64,000 nucleotides of DNA from assembly GCF_900105165.1 (NCBI RefSeq), contig NZ_LT629740.1:3782001-3846000 (forward strand), given 5' to 3'. This DNA comes from Mucilaginibacter mallensis (lineage in GTDB: Bacteria; Bacteroidota; Bacteroidia; Sphingobacteriales; Sphingobacteriaceae). Below the pieces are notes generated by a model. It worked only from the letters and a program-made list of their open reading frames with translations, did not search any database and was not told where the DNA came from. Of this stretch, positions 36,152-45,886 are shown in pieces. Position numbers and translations under genes: made by a program. The first letter of the stretch is position 1. Each line of letters begins with the position of its first letter.

Positions 36152-36980
36152 GATTCTTCAATATTTCTAAAACAGGTTTATTGCCGCTGATGATGGCGTT
36201 AAAAAGCAACTCCAGGTCCACTTTGCCGTACTTGCCTGTATTTTTTAAAATGGCATTTTTGCCACGGATATTTTCTTCTTCATACAATACCGGTAGATCG
36301 GTAGTGTCAGTATAAAAGCCGAATGTCAATTTTTCAGCAACTTCATCCATTAACTGGTTAACTACAACCTCCCGGTTATCGAGCACCAATAAGGTATCTA
36401 TTAAACTATCCAAATCGCGCACCTGGTGAGTAGAAATTATGATGCACCTTTCATCAGTTAACACGGATGCCATTAATTTTCTAAATTGGACTTTCGAGGG
36501 TATATCAAGACCATTGGTAGGCTCATCCATTATTAGTAAATTGGTGTTGGTTGCCAGGCCGAAAGCGATCATGGCTTTTTTTTGCTGCCCTAAGGATTGT
36601 TTATCCATAACATCACGGGGATCAACATCCAATAATCTTAAATAATTATCGAAATCTGACCCGGAAAACTTAGGATAAAACCCACCGGTACCCGCCGCAA
36701 ACTGCAATGGCGTTAATGAAGGTGTAAAAAGTTCTTCGGCTAAAAAAAAGATATCCTCTAAAACAGCAACAGCCCTCGATGATGTATTTATTCCCTTATA
36801 AAGGCATTTCCCTTTTGATGGAAAAGCAAGCCCGGCCATGTTTTTTAATAAGGTTGATTTACCTGCTCCATTTTTGCCAAGCAATCCATAGATATGACCC
36901 TCGTTAAGCTGCAGATCGAGATTTTCGAAGAGCAGCGGCTTACCCTGATAACCAAAACTTAAACCAGAAACATTAAGCAT
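36144..36980 (-). CDS. ABC transporter ATP-binding protein
   Basis: First gene of the operon. Walker A GLLGKNGAGKST, a variant signature (KQSLGQQKKAMIAFG, with LGQQK in place of LSGGQ), Walker B LLIMDEPTNGLD and His switch (ISTHQVRD). Length 278 aa. The degenerate signature loop is also common in YtrB-like ATPases. A full promoter and a palindromic operator lie within 65 bp upstream. Confidence 0.94.
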   Translation of the reverse strand: MLNVSGLSFGYQGKPLLFENLDLQLNEGHIYGLLGKNGAGKSTLLKNMAGLAFPSKGKCLYKGINTSSRAVAVLEDIFFLAEELFTPSLTPLQFAAGTGGFYPKFSGSDFDNYLRLLDVDPRDVMDKQSLGQQKKAMIAFGLATNTNLLIMDEPTNGLDIPSKVQFRKLMASVLTDERCIIISTHQVRDLDSLIDTLLVLDNREVVVNQLMDEVAEKLTFGFYTDTTDLPVLYEEENIRGKNAILKNTGKYGKVDLELLFNAIISGNKPVLEILKNHE

Positions 36981-36986
36981 ATTTAT

Positions 36987-37010
36987 AGTGTATTAGTATA
37001 GTAGTACACT
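36987..37010. promoter_or_regulatory. Operator of the ABC/GntR operon
   Basis: A 24-bp palindrome with arms AGTGTA and TACACT and a largely symmetric 12-bp centre (20 of 24 positions symmetric). It covers the predicted transcription start and ends 6 bp before the first ATG. Shape and place fit autoregulation by the operon's YtrA-like GntR protein. Confidence 0.7.
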
Positions 37011-37011
37011 A

Positions 37012-37041
37012 CAAATATAGCATTGTTTTCTTATTTGCAAA
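37012..37041 (-). promoter_or_regulatory. Promoter of the ABC/GntR operon
   Basis: On the minus strand TTTG (37038-37041), an 18-bp spacer, then TATATTTG (37012-37019): a full match to the Bacteroidota -33/-7 promoter. Transcription should begin near 37005. Confidence 0.75.
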
Positions 37042-37202
37042 TAAAAATTAACATTTAATAAATCTCACATAAAGGAACCATACCCCGTAACAGTTCAGCA
37101 CAGTTAAGCTATTGGTTTTATTTAGTTTAGCTTTTTCAAAAGTCATTGTCTGCTATTTTAGGCAAGACATTGATCAAGACCAATAGATTAACCAATTTAA
37201 AC

Positions 37203-37793
37203 ATGACTCCCCCTAACGTCCTTTCCGATCAGGAACTCATGGCTCTTTTGCAAGAGGGAGATAACTTTGCTTTTACGCAGATATATAAAAGATATTGGGA
37301 AAAACTGGTACTCATAGCCTGGAACCATACGAATGATAAGTCTTCTGCTGAAGACATCGTTCACGAAGTTTTTATTTCACTTTGGAAAAATAAAAATAGC
37401 TTATCAATATACAATGTTGGAGGCTTCCTGGCTACAAAAGTTAAGTATGTAGTGTTTGACCATTATAGAAAAGACCTGCGCCGGAGTAAGCTGGCAGAAA
37501 GAAATTTTAATTTTTCTGATATCTGTTTTGATGAGGAAAGATTAGATGCCCTTTTCTTACAAGAATATATTAATGGAATAGTTGAAGAGCTCCCCGAGAA
37601 ATGTAAATTAGTATTTAACTACAGCCGTCACTTAGGCATGAAGAATTCTGAAATTGCTTCCAAAATGAATATCTCGGAAAAAGGAGTTGAAGCGAATTTA
37701 ACGCGTGCCTTAAAAATCATTAGAAACAGCATTGAAACTGCGGGCTTTGTTATTACAATATCTCATGAGCTTTTAAAGACCTTTAAATTGTAG
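37203..37793 (+). CDS. ECF RNA polymerase sigma factor, FecI-like
   Basis: ECF sigma factor of 196 aa; I start at MTPPNVLSDQ (37203). Region 2: FTQIYKRYWEKLVLIAW and SAEDIVHEVFISLWKNK. Region 4: LPEKCKLVFNYSRHLGMKNS and SEIASKMNISEKGVEANL. It heads the second FecI-FecR-SusC-SusD set, with the cognate anti-sigma gene 186 bp downstream. Confidence 0.95.
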   Translation: MTPPNVLSDQELMALLQEGDNFAFTQIYKRYWEKLVLIAWNHTNDKSSAEDIVHEVFISLWKNKNSLSIYNVGGFLATKVKYVVFDHYRKDLRRSKLAERNFNFSDICFDEERLDALFLQEYINGIVEELPEKCKLVFNYSRHLGMKNSEIASKMNISEKGVEANLTRALKIIRNSIETAGFVITISHELLKTFKL

Positions 37794-37979
37794 AATAAGT
37801 AACATTGTAGATTAGATATTTACATCTAATCCTCATCTACTTCTTGACCGGGTTAATTTCACCGGACGCCTTTTCGCTATCCATGTGCTTTCAATGCCCA
37901 AGATCCATTAAAAAAAATCAAATAAGATATAGGGTAAACAGCTTTTCGCAACGACATGTCATTATAAACCAATTATAAA

Positions 37980-39122
37980 GTGGATAAGCAAAGGATCAAC
38001 TATTTGCTGCAAAAATATTTAGACCGTTCCATTAATGACACGGAAAAGCAAGAACTGTTCAACTTATATCGTAAAATAGGTTCGCAGTATGCCGAGTATC
38101 CCGATGATAGGGAAAGTGTCAGCGAACGGATATTGTTGCGCCTGAATGAGGAAATTAAGCACGAAGAAAAGCGAGGTGGCTTTTTAAAACCGTGGAAAAT
38201 GGTTGCTGCCGCGGTAATTCTTGTAACAGCAAGTATTTACCTGGTTAACCGCCATTGGAGTAGTCCAAAAGAAATTGTTCAAAAGAATCCCCAAAAACAA
38301 ATCATACTACCAGGGGCCAATGTTGCTACTTTAACCCTTGGGAACGGGAAAAAGATATTTTTGAATAGCGCTAATCAAGGGAAGATTGCAGTGCAGGGAA
38401 ATACAGTTATTACAAAAAATGCATCTGGTCAGATTTCGTATAAGGTAGTCAATGATAACCCATCAACAAATGATCAACAGATAGTCTACAATACGATTAC
38501 CACACCAAAGGGCGGACAGTTTAAAATTACACTGCTTGATGGAAGCAATGTTTGGCTTAATGCAGCATCTTCCTTAACCTACCCGAGTACATTTAAGGGT
38601 AATGAAAGGCATGTTGAATTACGCGGTGAGGCCTATTTTGAGATTTCTAAAAATAAGCACCTCCCTTTTACAGTTGCGGCAGAAAATATAAACATTAAGG
38701 TACTGGGTACGCATTTCAACGTGATGGCTTACGAAAATGAGCCGTCGGTCAACACTACTTTACTTGAAGGGTCGGTATCACTCACCTCCAAAAACATAAC
38801 CACGACCATGGTTCCGGGGCAACAGGCCATAGGAGCCAAAAACAGAAATGAGATTACACTACATTTTGTAAATGTTGAAGACGCCGTAGCCTGGAAAAAC
38901 GGATATTTTTCTTTCAGAAAAGAAAACATCCAAACAGTGATGAATAAAATTGCCAGATGGTATAACGTGGATATTGAATACAGAGGAAACATATCCGATA
39001 AAATAATGGGTGGCACAGTATCCAGAGCCGAAAATATTGCTGAATTATTAAACTATCTCGAACTAACAGGGATTGCAAAATTCCAAATTGAAGGAAGGAG
39101 GATAATCGTGATATGTAAATAA
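37980..39122 (+). CDS. FecR family anti-sigma factor
   Basis: A 380-aa inner-membrane anti-sigma factor starting at GTG (37980). N-terminal cytoplasmic part, one membrane helix (about 73-89, KMVAAAVILVTASIYLV), periplasmic FecR domain (LPGANVATLTLGNGKKIFLN; TPKGGQFKITLLDGSNVWLN; ELRGEAYFEIS) and a DUF4974 tail. It should control the sigma factor upstream in response to the SusC STN domain downstream. Confidence 0.94.
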   Translation: MDKQRINYLLQKYLDRSINDTEKQELFNLYRKIGSQYAEYPDDRESVSERILLRLNEEIKHEEKRGGFLKPWKMVAAAVILVTASIYLVNRHWSSPKEIVQKNPQKQIILPGANVATLTLGNGKKIFLNSANQGKIAVQGNTVITKNASGQISYKVVNDNPSTNDQQIVYNTITTPKGGQFKITLLDGSNVWLNAASSLTYPSTFKGNERHVELRGEAYFEISKNKHLPFTVAAENINIKVLGTHFNVMAYENEPSVNTTLLEGSVSLTSKNITTTMVPGQQAIGAKNRNEITLHFVNVEDAVAWKNGYFSFRKENIQTVMNKIARWYNVDIEYRGNISDKIMGGTVSRAENIAELLNYLELTGIAKFQIEGRRIIVICK

Positions 39123-39144
39123 TAATTACCTAAAAGTTTTACCA

Positions 39145-39244
39145 GTAAAACCAGGAACGTTCCACCGCTCCTGGTTTAGCAGCAATGGGAGCTGCGCCAG
39201 GTAAACACAATGATCGCTCGAAACAACCAATTATTCATTAACCT
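39145..39244 (-). ncRNA. Candidate cis-antisense RNA to second SusC leader
   Basis: On the minus strand TACATTTG (39251-39258) is an exact -7 box lying over the susC ATG. A transcript from about 39244 would run about 100 nt to a hairpin (arms AAACCAGGA and TCCTGGTTT, 39148-39177) followed by a short T-run. The layout copies the antisense unit at the first SusC gene. The terminator is weaker here and could also serve fecR on the plus strand. No -33 TTG at the usual distance. Confidence 0.42.
39148..39177. terminator. Hairpin between fecR and susC
   Basis: Perfect 9-bp arms AAACCAGGA and TCCTGGTTT with a 12-nt centre. The T-run is slightly better on the minus strand (GGTTTTAC) than on plus (GGTTTAGC), so it may end the antisense RNA, the fecR mRNA or both. 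Confidence 0.5.
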
Positions 39245-39253
39245 AACATTCAA

Positions 39254-42200
39254 ATGTATAAAAAATTTACAATTTTTTTTTGCAGGATGCTGTCCTGTAA
39301 TAGACCTGATATCTTCTTAAAGATGAAACTAACGCTTGTTCTCTGTCTATGTACTTTGTTACATGTTTCAGCAGCTACTTATGCCCAAAATATAACGTTA
39401 AACGTTAAAAAAGTTTCTTTTGAGCAACTATTGGACAATATAAGCCAACAAAGTGGCTATCATTTTCTTTATGATGAAGAGCTGATAAATCAGGCTAGCC
39501 CGGTAACTATCAACGTAAAGAATTTACCACTCGACAAAGCGCTGGTTCAATGCTTTTCAGACCAGCCATTTACTTATGTTGTAAAAAACAAAAATGTAAT
39601 TGTAACTACTAAACCAAAAGAAGCCGAACAGAAAACAGTTAATCAAAGTACAGTATCGGGCCTCGTTACAGATGAGCAAAACCAGGCTATCTCCGGAGTA
39701 TCTGTTACCATCAAAGGCACAAACCAGGGGGTAACAACCGACAAAAACGGCAGGTATGCCATTTTGGTTACCAATACCGATGCTGTGCTTGTGTTTAGCA
39801 GTGTTGGCTATAACAGTAAAGAAATACCAGTAAACGGCAAAACCTCAATAAGTACCAGCCTGACATCCAAGGCTAATAGTTTAAATGATGTGGTAGTTGT
39901 TGGTTATGGTACGCAAAAAAAGGGAACTATAACCGGGTCGATTTCCTCTGTTAAATCTGAAGATATAACTGTTGCGCCCGTAGCAAGTACGATTAACTCA
40001 TTGGCAGGGAGGCTGCCCGGGTTAATTTCCCAACAATCAAGCGGGCAGCCAGGTGCAGATCAGGCGTCGATCAGCATACGCGGCTTTGGCCAGGCTATCT
40101 GGATCGTTGATGGTGTTGAATCAGATTTTAACAATATCGATCCTAATGAAATTGAATCGATCAGTATACTTAAGGACGGTGCAGCATCTATTTACGGGGC
40201 ACGTGCTGGTAATGGTGTTATATTGGTTACCACAAAACGCGGTAAAGCAGGCAAACCCGATATAACTTTCAATTCATCCTATACACTACAGGATAACACT
40301 TATATGGCACAGCCGGTTAGTTCGGCAGAATACGCAGAATTAGAAAATGAACTATATGCCAATGAGGGGAAACAAGCTCCATACACGCAAGATCAGATCA
40401 ACAAATACCAGGCAGGTAACGATCCGGCATATCCTAATACAAATTGGGAGAAAGTGGCTACAAAGCCATTCGCGCCACAAACCAATCAAAATTTATCTGT
40501 ACGGGGTGGATCGGATAACATTAAATATTTTGGATTTTTTGGTTATCTGGATCAGGACCCGATATGGCGTACAAACGGCGGAGGTTATAAAAGATATAAT
40601 ATTCAATCAAACCTGGACGCTAAAATAACTAATGATCTATCCATCCAGTTAGATATATCAGATGTAAACGAATACAAATCGCAACCAAACCGTGGCGAAG
40701 GCGCCGGTATCAATACCTTATGGCAGGATTTATGGAACTCGTTGCCGATATATCCTGCAACATTGCCCGATGCAAGCTATAACTCCTATGCAAATGGTCA
40801 GGGTGTAGGTAGTATCGCACTTGTTTCCAATGAAGATATAGCTGGCTATGACAATGTTAACAGTCAGAACTTAAAAGGAACATTCGTCGCCAATTACCAA
40901 ATCAGGGCTATTGATGGTTTGAGCGCGAAGGCCTTTATCAACTACAACAAAACTTATTCTGACGAAAAGAATTTTAGTAAACCCTACAGTTTTTACACTT
41001 ATGATTATTCCACCCAGCAATATACGCTTGCAGGTGCTTTAGGAACGCAGGCACAATTATACTACAACGAAAATACAGCCGAAAACATTGACCGTCAGTT
41101 TTCATTGAATTACGATCATACCTTTGGCCAGGATCATCATGTTACTGCGCTTGCGCTATATGAGGCAATTGACTACAACACCACTTTTTTAACGGCAGGA
41201 AGAACTGACTTCTTAACCGATGAAATACAGGAGTTATTTGCCGGCTCGGTGCAAACCGCTACTGCAAACAGCTCGGCATCGCAGATGGGGCGTGCAAGCT
41301 ATGTGGGCCGCATAAATTATGCTTACAAAAATAAATACCTATTAGAAACTATATTCCGTGCTGACGCATCCGCCGTTTTTTCCCCGAATCATCGCTGGGG
41401 ATATTTTCCAAGCGTTTCAGCCGGCTGGCGTATTGACCAGGAAGATTTCATGAAGAAAGTAAGCGCTGTAGACGAATTGAAACTGCGTGCAAGTTATGGC
41501 AGCTCTGGTATCGATAACGTTGGTAATTTCCAGTATTTAACAGGTTATAACTTTGGCGGCTATTATCTTTTTGGCACAAGCACCTCACAGGGTATTGTTT
41601 CAACAGGTGTAGCAAATCCTAACCTAACCTGGGAAAAGGTAAATATTTATGATGTCGGCACCGATTTTTCCTTTTGGAAAAGGAAATTATTTGGTACTAT
41701 AGATGTATTTTACAGAACGCTTTCAGGCATCCCTGCTACGCAGGTACTAACGCTGCCAAGTACATTTGGCGCCGCATTGCCCCAGGTAAATCTTAACAGC
41801 CAGAACAACCGCGGCTTTGAGCTTAGCTTAGGAACCAGCGGTAATATAGGCGAGCTGAATTATACGTTTGTTGGCAACCTGTCATGGGCGCGTGCTAAGT
41901 GGGAACATTACGATGAACCAACTTATACCGATCCTGACCAGAAAAGGGAATACCAGGAGTCAGGCCAGTGGGTAGATAGAACCTTTGGATATAAATCAGA
42001 TGGCGTATTTACAAGCCAGCAGCAAATTAATGCTTTAACATTCCAATACCCTGGTGGTAACGCTGGGTTACGCCCCGGCGATATAAGATACGTTGATGTT
42101 AACCATGACGGTACGCTTGATTGGCGTGATGAAGTACAAATTGGCAACGGCTCCGTGCCTGAATGGATGACCGGCGCAACCATTAACCTGAAATATAAAA

Positions 42201-42625
42201 ATTTCGACCTGCAATCTTTACTCCAGGGGGCATTCGGTTACATTACCAACGTGAACCTGCAACAAGGCGGTGCCAATTTTTCTCAGGCTATTTTTGATGA
42301 ACGGTGGACCCCCGCAAATAATAATGCTTCGGCAGGTGTGCCGCGTTTAGGCGGGGCATCAACAAACACACTCCCTTCGGATTTTTATGATAAAAAGACC
42401 CACTATTTACGATTGAAAACATTTGCGCTGGGCTATAGCCTGCCGCATGATTTACTGTCAAGAGCAGGTATTAAAAATGTTCGGATTTACCTTGCTGGAA
42501 CAAACCTGTTAACTATTAATCCGCTGGCAAAATATGATATCGACCCTGAAGAACCGTCAGGCAATGGAGGATACTATTATCCGCAGCAGAGAACCATATC
42601 ATTAGGATTGAATCTAACATTATAA
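39254..42625 (+). CDS. SusC/RagA family TonB-linked outer-membrane transporter
   Basis: A 1123-aa glycan transporter. Signal region (MKLTLVLCLCTLLHVSAATY, about residues 24-43), STN domain (about 45-115), carboxypeptidase-regulatory domain (VSGLVTDEQNQAISGVSVTI), the SusC hallmark DVVVVGYGTQKKG, plug (SISIRGFGQ, ILKDGAASIYGARAGNGV) and barrel ending SLGLNLTL. The plug segment between SIRGFGQ and WIVDGVE is unusually short. It is regulated by the FecI/FecR pair upstream and, possibly, an antisense RNA. SusD follows by 11 bp. Confidence 0.96.
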   Translation: MYKKFTIFFCRMLSCNRPDIFLKMKLTLVLCLCTLLHVSAATYAQNITLNVKKVSFEQLLDNISQQSGYHFLYDEELINQASPVTINVKNLPLDKALVQCFSDQPFTYVVKNKNVIVTTKPKEAEQKTVNQSTVSGLVTDEQNQAISGVSVTIKGTNQGVTTDKNGRYAILVTNTDAVLVFSSVGYNSKEIPVNGKTSISTSLTSKANSLNDVVVVGYGTQKKGTITGSISSVKSEDITVAPVASTINSLAGRLPGLISQQSSGQPGADQASISIRGFGQAIWIVDGVESDFNNIDPNEIESISILKDGAASIYGARAGNGVILVTTKRGKAGKPDITFNSSYTLQDNTYMAQPVSSAEYAELENELYANEGKQAPYTQDQINKYQAGNDPAYPNTNWEKVATKPFAPQTNQNLSVRGGSDNIKYFGFFGYLDQDPIWRTNGGGYKRYNIQSNLDAKITNDLSIQLDISDVNEYKSQPNRGEGAGINTLWQDLWNSLPIYPATLPDASYNSYANGQGVGSIALVSNEDIAGYDNVNSQNLKGTFVANYQIRAIDGLSAKAFINYNKTYSDEKNFSKPYSFYTYDYSTQQYTLAGALGTQAQLYYNENTAENIDRQFSLNYDHTFGQDHHVTALALYEAIDYNTTFLTAGRTDFLTDEIQELFAGSVQTATANSSASQMGRASYVGRINYAYKNKYLLETIFRADASAVFSPNHRWGYFPSVSAGWRIDQEDFMKKVSAVDELKLRASYGSSGIDNVGNFQYLTGYNFGGYYLFGTSTSQGIVSTGVANPNLTWEKVNIYDVGTDFSFWKRKLFGTIDVFYRTLSGIPATQVLTLPSTFGAALPQVNLNSQNNRGFELSLGTSGNIGELNYTFVGNLSWARAKWEHYDEPTYTDPDQKREYQESGQWVDRTFGYKSDGVFTSQQQINALTFQYPGGNAGLRPGDIRYVDVNHDGTLDWRDEVQIGNGSVPEWMTGATINLKYKNFDLQSLLQGAFGYITNVNLQQGGANFSQAIFDERWTPANNNASAGVPRLGGASTNTLPSDFYDKKTHYLRLKTFALGYSLPHDLLSRAGIKNVRIYLAGTNLLTINPLAKYDIDPEEPSGNGGYYYPQQRTISLGLNLTL

Positions 42626-42636
42626 TTTAAGACATT

Positions 42637-44436
42637 ATGAAAAAATTATTAATACTACTTGTTGTGTTAGGGGCCGGGATACTTTTTTCGTGTAATAAGG
42701 AAGTCCTTAATAAACAACCCCTTAGTATCATTTCAGGCGACGAGGTTTTTAAAGACCCCGCGCTGATAGATGCCTATCTTACTCAAATTTATTACGACAT
42801 GCCCTGGTTGGGTAATGACTGTAGCGGTAACGGACTGAACGGCGATGCAGCATGGCATTTTCCGGATATAAATGATATTTCAGACGAAGCGTTTCCACAG
42901 TATCGTGACTGGAACCCCAGCAATGCGTTTACCTATAAATATGGTGGCCTGAATATCAGTGGCGACCCTAACCTCGACTGGTGGGGATACAGCACTGTAC
43001 GCGAGATCAACCAGTTTATAGCTAGTATTCCCAGCTCTCCTCTCGCTGCTGGCGTAGTGAAATCTAAGCTGGCTGAAGCGCGTTTTTTGAGGGCATTCTG
43101 TTACTTTGCCATGGTAAAACGCTATGGTGGGGTTCCGCTGATCACGACCGTTCAAAGTGAGTCTGACCCCAAATCTGTGTTATACCCTGCAAGGGCTACG
43201 GAGCAAAGCATTTATGATTTCATTATTTCCGAAGCCAATGCGTGTTCCAGTGATTTACCCGAGGTGATAAATGCCGATAGCCTTGGTCATCCATCAAAAT
43301 ATGCTGCTTTAGCCTTAGTAAGCCGCGCGGCTTTATATGCCGGCAGTATTGCGCAATTTGGTACGGTACAGTTAAATGGGGTTGTCGGCATACCCTCAGG
43401 CCAGGCTAACGCCTATTATCAAAAATCATTGACCGCCTCACAAGCTATCATCACAAGCGGTAAATATGCACTCTATAATTTAGATGCAGATAAAACAACC
43501 AACTTCAGGAATATCTTTTTGGTTAAGAATAATAGTGAGGTGATTTTCTGTAAAAAGCATGATGCCGTTAATGAATTATCCGGCGGTAACGGCTGGGCTG
43601 TTGACTTTTTCAATTGCCCGCGGCCGGAAGGTTGGGGCCGTGGATTATATGACCAGGCCTATTTGGAGTTAGCCGAATCATTTGAAAAGATTGACGGTAC
43701 ATCCGGTGCATTAGACCGCACGGCTATTCAACAGGGCCTGTATACCATGGACCAGGTTTGGGGTAACAGGGATCCGCGTTTTTATGCAACTTTTTATACC
43801 CAGGGTTGGGAGTGGAAAGGCAGTACACTCGATTTCCATGCTGGCCTTCTATTGCCGAATGGGACTATCATAACCTCTGGTGCTTACAATGGCATCCCTG
43901 CAACAGGTGATCAGGACTTCCAGGGTACTGGTATAGGTGAGCTGAAATACCTGGACGAAAGCCATGATAATTTGGCAGGAACAAACTCCGGCTGGGCTAC
44001 ATCAGCACAAGACTGGCTGATCTTCAGGTATGCTGAAATATTATTAAATGATGCAGAAGCTGCCTTTGAATCGGGAAATACAGGCCAGGCCATGACTGAT
44101 ATTAATCAAATCAGGAGCAGGGCCGGAATTGCGCCACTCACTGCTGTAACACGGGACGCTATACATAACGAGCGCAAAGTGGAATTAGCTTTAGAAGGGC
44201 ACCGTTACTGGGATGTGAGAAGATGGCGTACAGCAGTTAACGATCTGTCCATACGTTGGTCGGGCATTCGGTATATCCTTGATGCTGCCAGCGGAAAATA
44301 CCAGATCCAGATCATCAATAATGTAGACGGTACATCAAATATCCCGCAGTTCAGGCCGGAAAATTATTATTTACCTATTACAATAGCCCGGACAGCCAAC
44401 AACCCAAATTTGGTTGAAAACCCTGGTTATAAATAA
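42637..44436 (+). CDS. SusD/RagB family outer-membrane lipoprotein
   Basis: A 599-aa surface lipoprotein of the classical RagB/SusD branch. Lipoprotein signal ends at Cys19 (GILFSC), followed by NKEVLNKQPLSIISGDEVFK. The TPR-like region includes EARFLRAFCYFAMVKRYGGV, and the C-terminal half includes NERKVELALEGHRYWDVRRW, both family hallmarks. It pairs with the SusC just upstream and precedes a GH99-like enzyme. Confidence 0.96.
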   Translation: MKKLLILLVVLGAGILFSCNKEVLNKQPLSIISGDEVFKDPALIDAYLTQIYYDMPWLGNDCSGNGLNGDAAWHFPDINDISDEAFPQYRDWNPSNAFTYKYGGLNISGDPNLDWWGYSTVREINQFIASIPSSPLAAGVVKSKLAEARFLRAFCYFAMVKRYGGVPLITTVQSESDPKSVLYPARATEQSIYDFIISEANACSSDLPEVINADSLGHPSKYAALALVSRAALYAGSIAQFGTVQLNGVVGIPSGQANAYYQKSLTASQAIITSGKYALYNLDADKTTNFRNIFLVKNNSEVIFCKKHDAVNELSGGNGWAVDFFNCPRPEGWGRGLYDQAYLELAESFEKIDGTSGALDRTAIQQGLYTMDQVWGNRDPRFYATFYTQGWEWKGSTLDFHAGLLLPNGTIITSGAYNGIPATGDQDFQGTGIGELKYLDESHDNLAGTNSGWATSAQDWLIFRYAEILLNDAEAAFESGNTGQAMTDINQIRSRAGIAPLTAVTRDAIHNERKVELALEGHRYWDVRRWRTAVNDLSIRWSGIRYILDAASGKYQIQIINNVDGTSNIPQFRPENYYLPITIARTANNPNLVENPGYK

Positions 44437-44525
44437 TAAAAATGATTGCAGAGGGTTTGACTATGTTTTATCCTCTGCAATTTAATTACGAAGAACAAAG
44501 TCGAAATAAAACCTATAAAAACAAG

Positions 44526-45728
44526 ATGATAACGATCAAGAATAGCATTAGAAAGATTTTTATATATACCAGCCTTTTATTTGTAACATGTATATTTTCG
44601 GTACACGCACAGGATGCAGGCCATCAGCATTATGATATTGCAGCTTATGTGTGGCCGGCTTACCAGCCCGATGCAAGATTTAAAGACATTGGTGTATTTA
44701 AAGATGGCAAAGGCGAATGGGAAGCCATTTACAATGCCAAGCCAAAATTCCCCGGTGATAAGCAGCCACAAGTTCCACTATGGGGTTATACTAATGAGGC
44801 CGATCCAAAGGCGGTGGAGCAAAGAATTGATGCCGCCGTATCGCATGGTATAAACGTATTTATTTATGATTGGTACTGGTATGATGGAAAACCATTTCTG
44901 GAAAACGGCTTGGACAAAGGCTTTTTAGGTGCGAAAAACAGGAATAAGATGAAATTTTACTTGATGTGGGCCAATCATGATCATAGTGCTTACCTGGATT
45001 ACACAACCGATGATAAAAGTAAAATATATTGGTATGGTGGGATAGACAGGCCTACATTTAATACCATGATAGCGCATATCATAAAAGATTATTTTAGCCA
45101 GCCAAACTATTACAAGATCAATGGCGAGCCGGTAATCAGCATTTATGAATTAGCTACGTTTATCAAAGGCATGGGTGGTATTAATCAGGCTAAAGAGGCG
45201 CTGGATTATTTTACGCAAAAAACAAAAGAAGCAGGTTTTCCGGGTTTGCACTTACAGGGTGTTTTATGGGGGGCAATACCCAAGGGCCTTTCAGCAGTGC
45301 CGGGCGACACCAGTGTTACCCAGAACAATACAGTTTTGGAGTTGGGATTGAAAAGCCTCACCAATTACCAGTGGATCCATTATGTATCAGCGGACAAGTA
45401 TGATAAGTGGGGCGCTAAGGCAATTGAAAGATGGGCTACCTTTAGCAAAGAATTTACGGTACCATATTTTCCACATGTATCTATAAGCTGGGATAATAAT
45501 CCGCGCTTTCCCAAGACCTTACAAGCCAGGGTTACAGAAGCAAACCCCGCAGACTTTAAACGCTTTTTATTACAGGCTAAAGCATATGTTGACAGCCATC
45601 CCGATCAGCCTAAATTAATTACCATTAATGCCTGGAATGAATGGGCAGAAGGCAGTTACCTGGAACCTGATAAGCAACATGGTTATGCATATCTTGACGC
45701 TGTGAAGGAAGTGTTTGGAGGAAAATGA
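44526..45728 (+). CDS. GH99-like / WbsX-type exported protein
   Basis: A 400-aa protein, exported by MITIKNSIRKIFIYTSLLFV...VHAQ; I use the ATG at 44526 rather than 44442. The TIM-barrel-like sequence includes AAYVWPAYQPD, GINVFIYDWYWYDGKPFLE, FYLMWANHDHS, KINGEPVISIYE and the ending ITINAWNEWAEGSYLEPD, which is the WbsX/GH99-like pattern. Related families act on mannans or rhamnose-containing glycans. It is the only enzyme of this FecI-FecR-SusC-SusD locus, so it probably acts on the imported glycan. Catalytic assignment uncertain. Confidence 0.85.
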   Translation: MITIKNSIRKIFIYTSLLFVTCIFSVHAQDAGHQHYDIAAYVWPAYQPDARFKDIGVFKDGKGEWEAIYNAKPKFPGDKQPQVPLWGYTNEADPKAVEQRIDAAVSHGINVFIYDWYWYDGKPFLENGLDKGFLGAKNRNKMKFYLMWANHDHSAYLDYTTDDKSKIYWYGGIDRPTFNTMIAHIIKDYFSQPNYYKINGEPVISIYELATFIKGMGGINQAKEALDYFTQKTKEAGFPGLHLQGVLWGAIPKGLSAVPGDTSVTQNNTVLELGLKSLTNYQWIHYVSADKYDKWGAKAIERWATFSKEFTVPYFPHVSISWDNNPRFPKTLQARVTEANPADFKRFLLQAKAYVDSHPDQPKLITINAWNEWAEGSYLEPDKQHGYAYLDAVKEVFGGK

Positions 45729-45833
45729 TGTCCCTTGAAATGTTTTCCTGCAGAACTACTTGAGCAAACGATTTATAAAGGTAGTGAAGTGGGCCATCGT
45801 TCAGATGCTTTCCTTCAGGATTACAAAATTCAA

Positions 45834-45867
45834 AAAAAGCCATAACAATCTGATTGTTATGGCTTTT
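45834..45867. terminator. Bidirectional terminator between convergent operons
   Basis: AAAAAGCCATAACAA, a 5-nt loop and TTGTTATGGCTTTTT form a perfect 15-bp stem with A/T tracts on both sides, ending both the GH99-like gene and the glycerol operon. Confidence 0.9.
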
Positions 45868-45886
45868 TGAATTGTAGCTATTCTAA

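Noticed and set aside
37810..37831. GATTAGAT/ATCTAATC inverted repeat between fecI and fecR
   Set aside because: Perfect 8-bp dyad, but no T-tract and no start-site context; too short to interpret.
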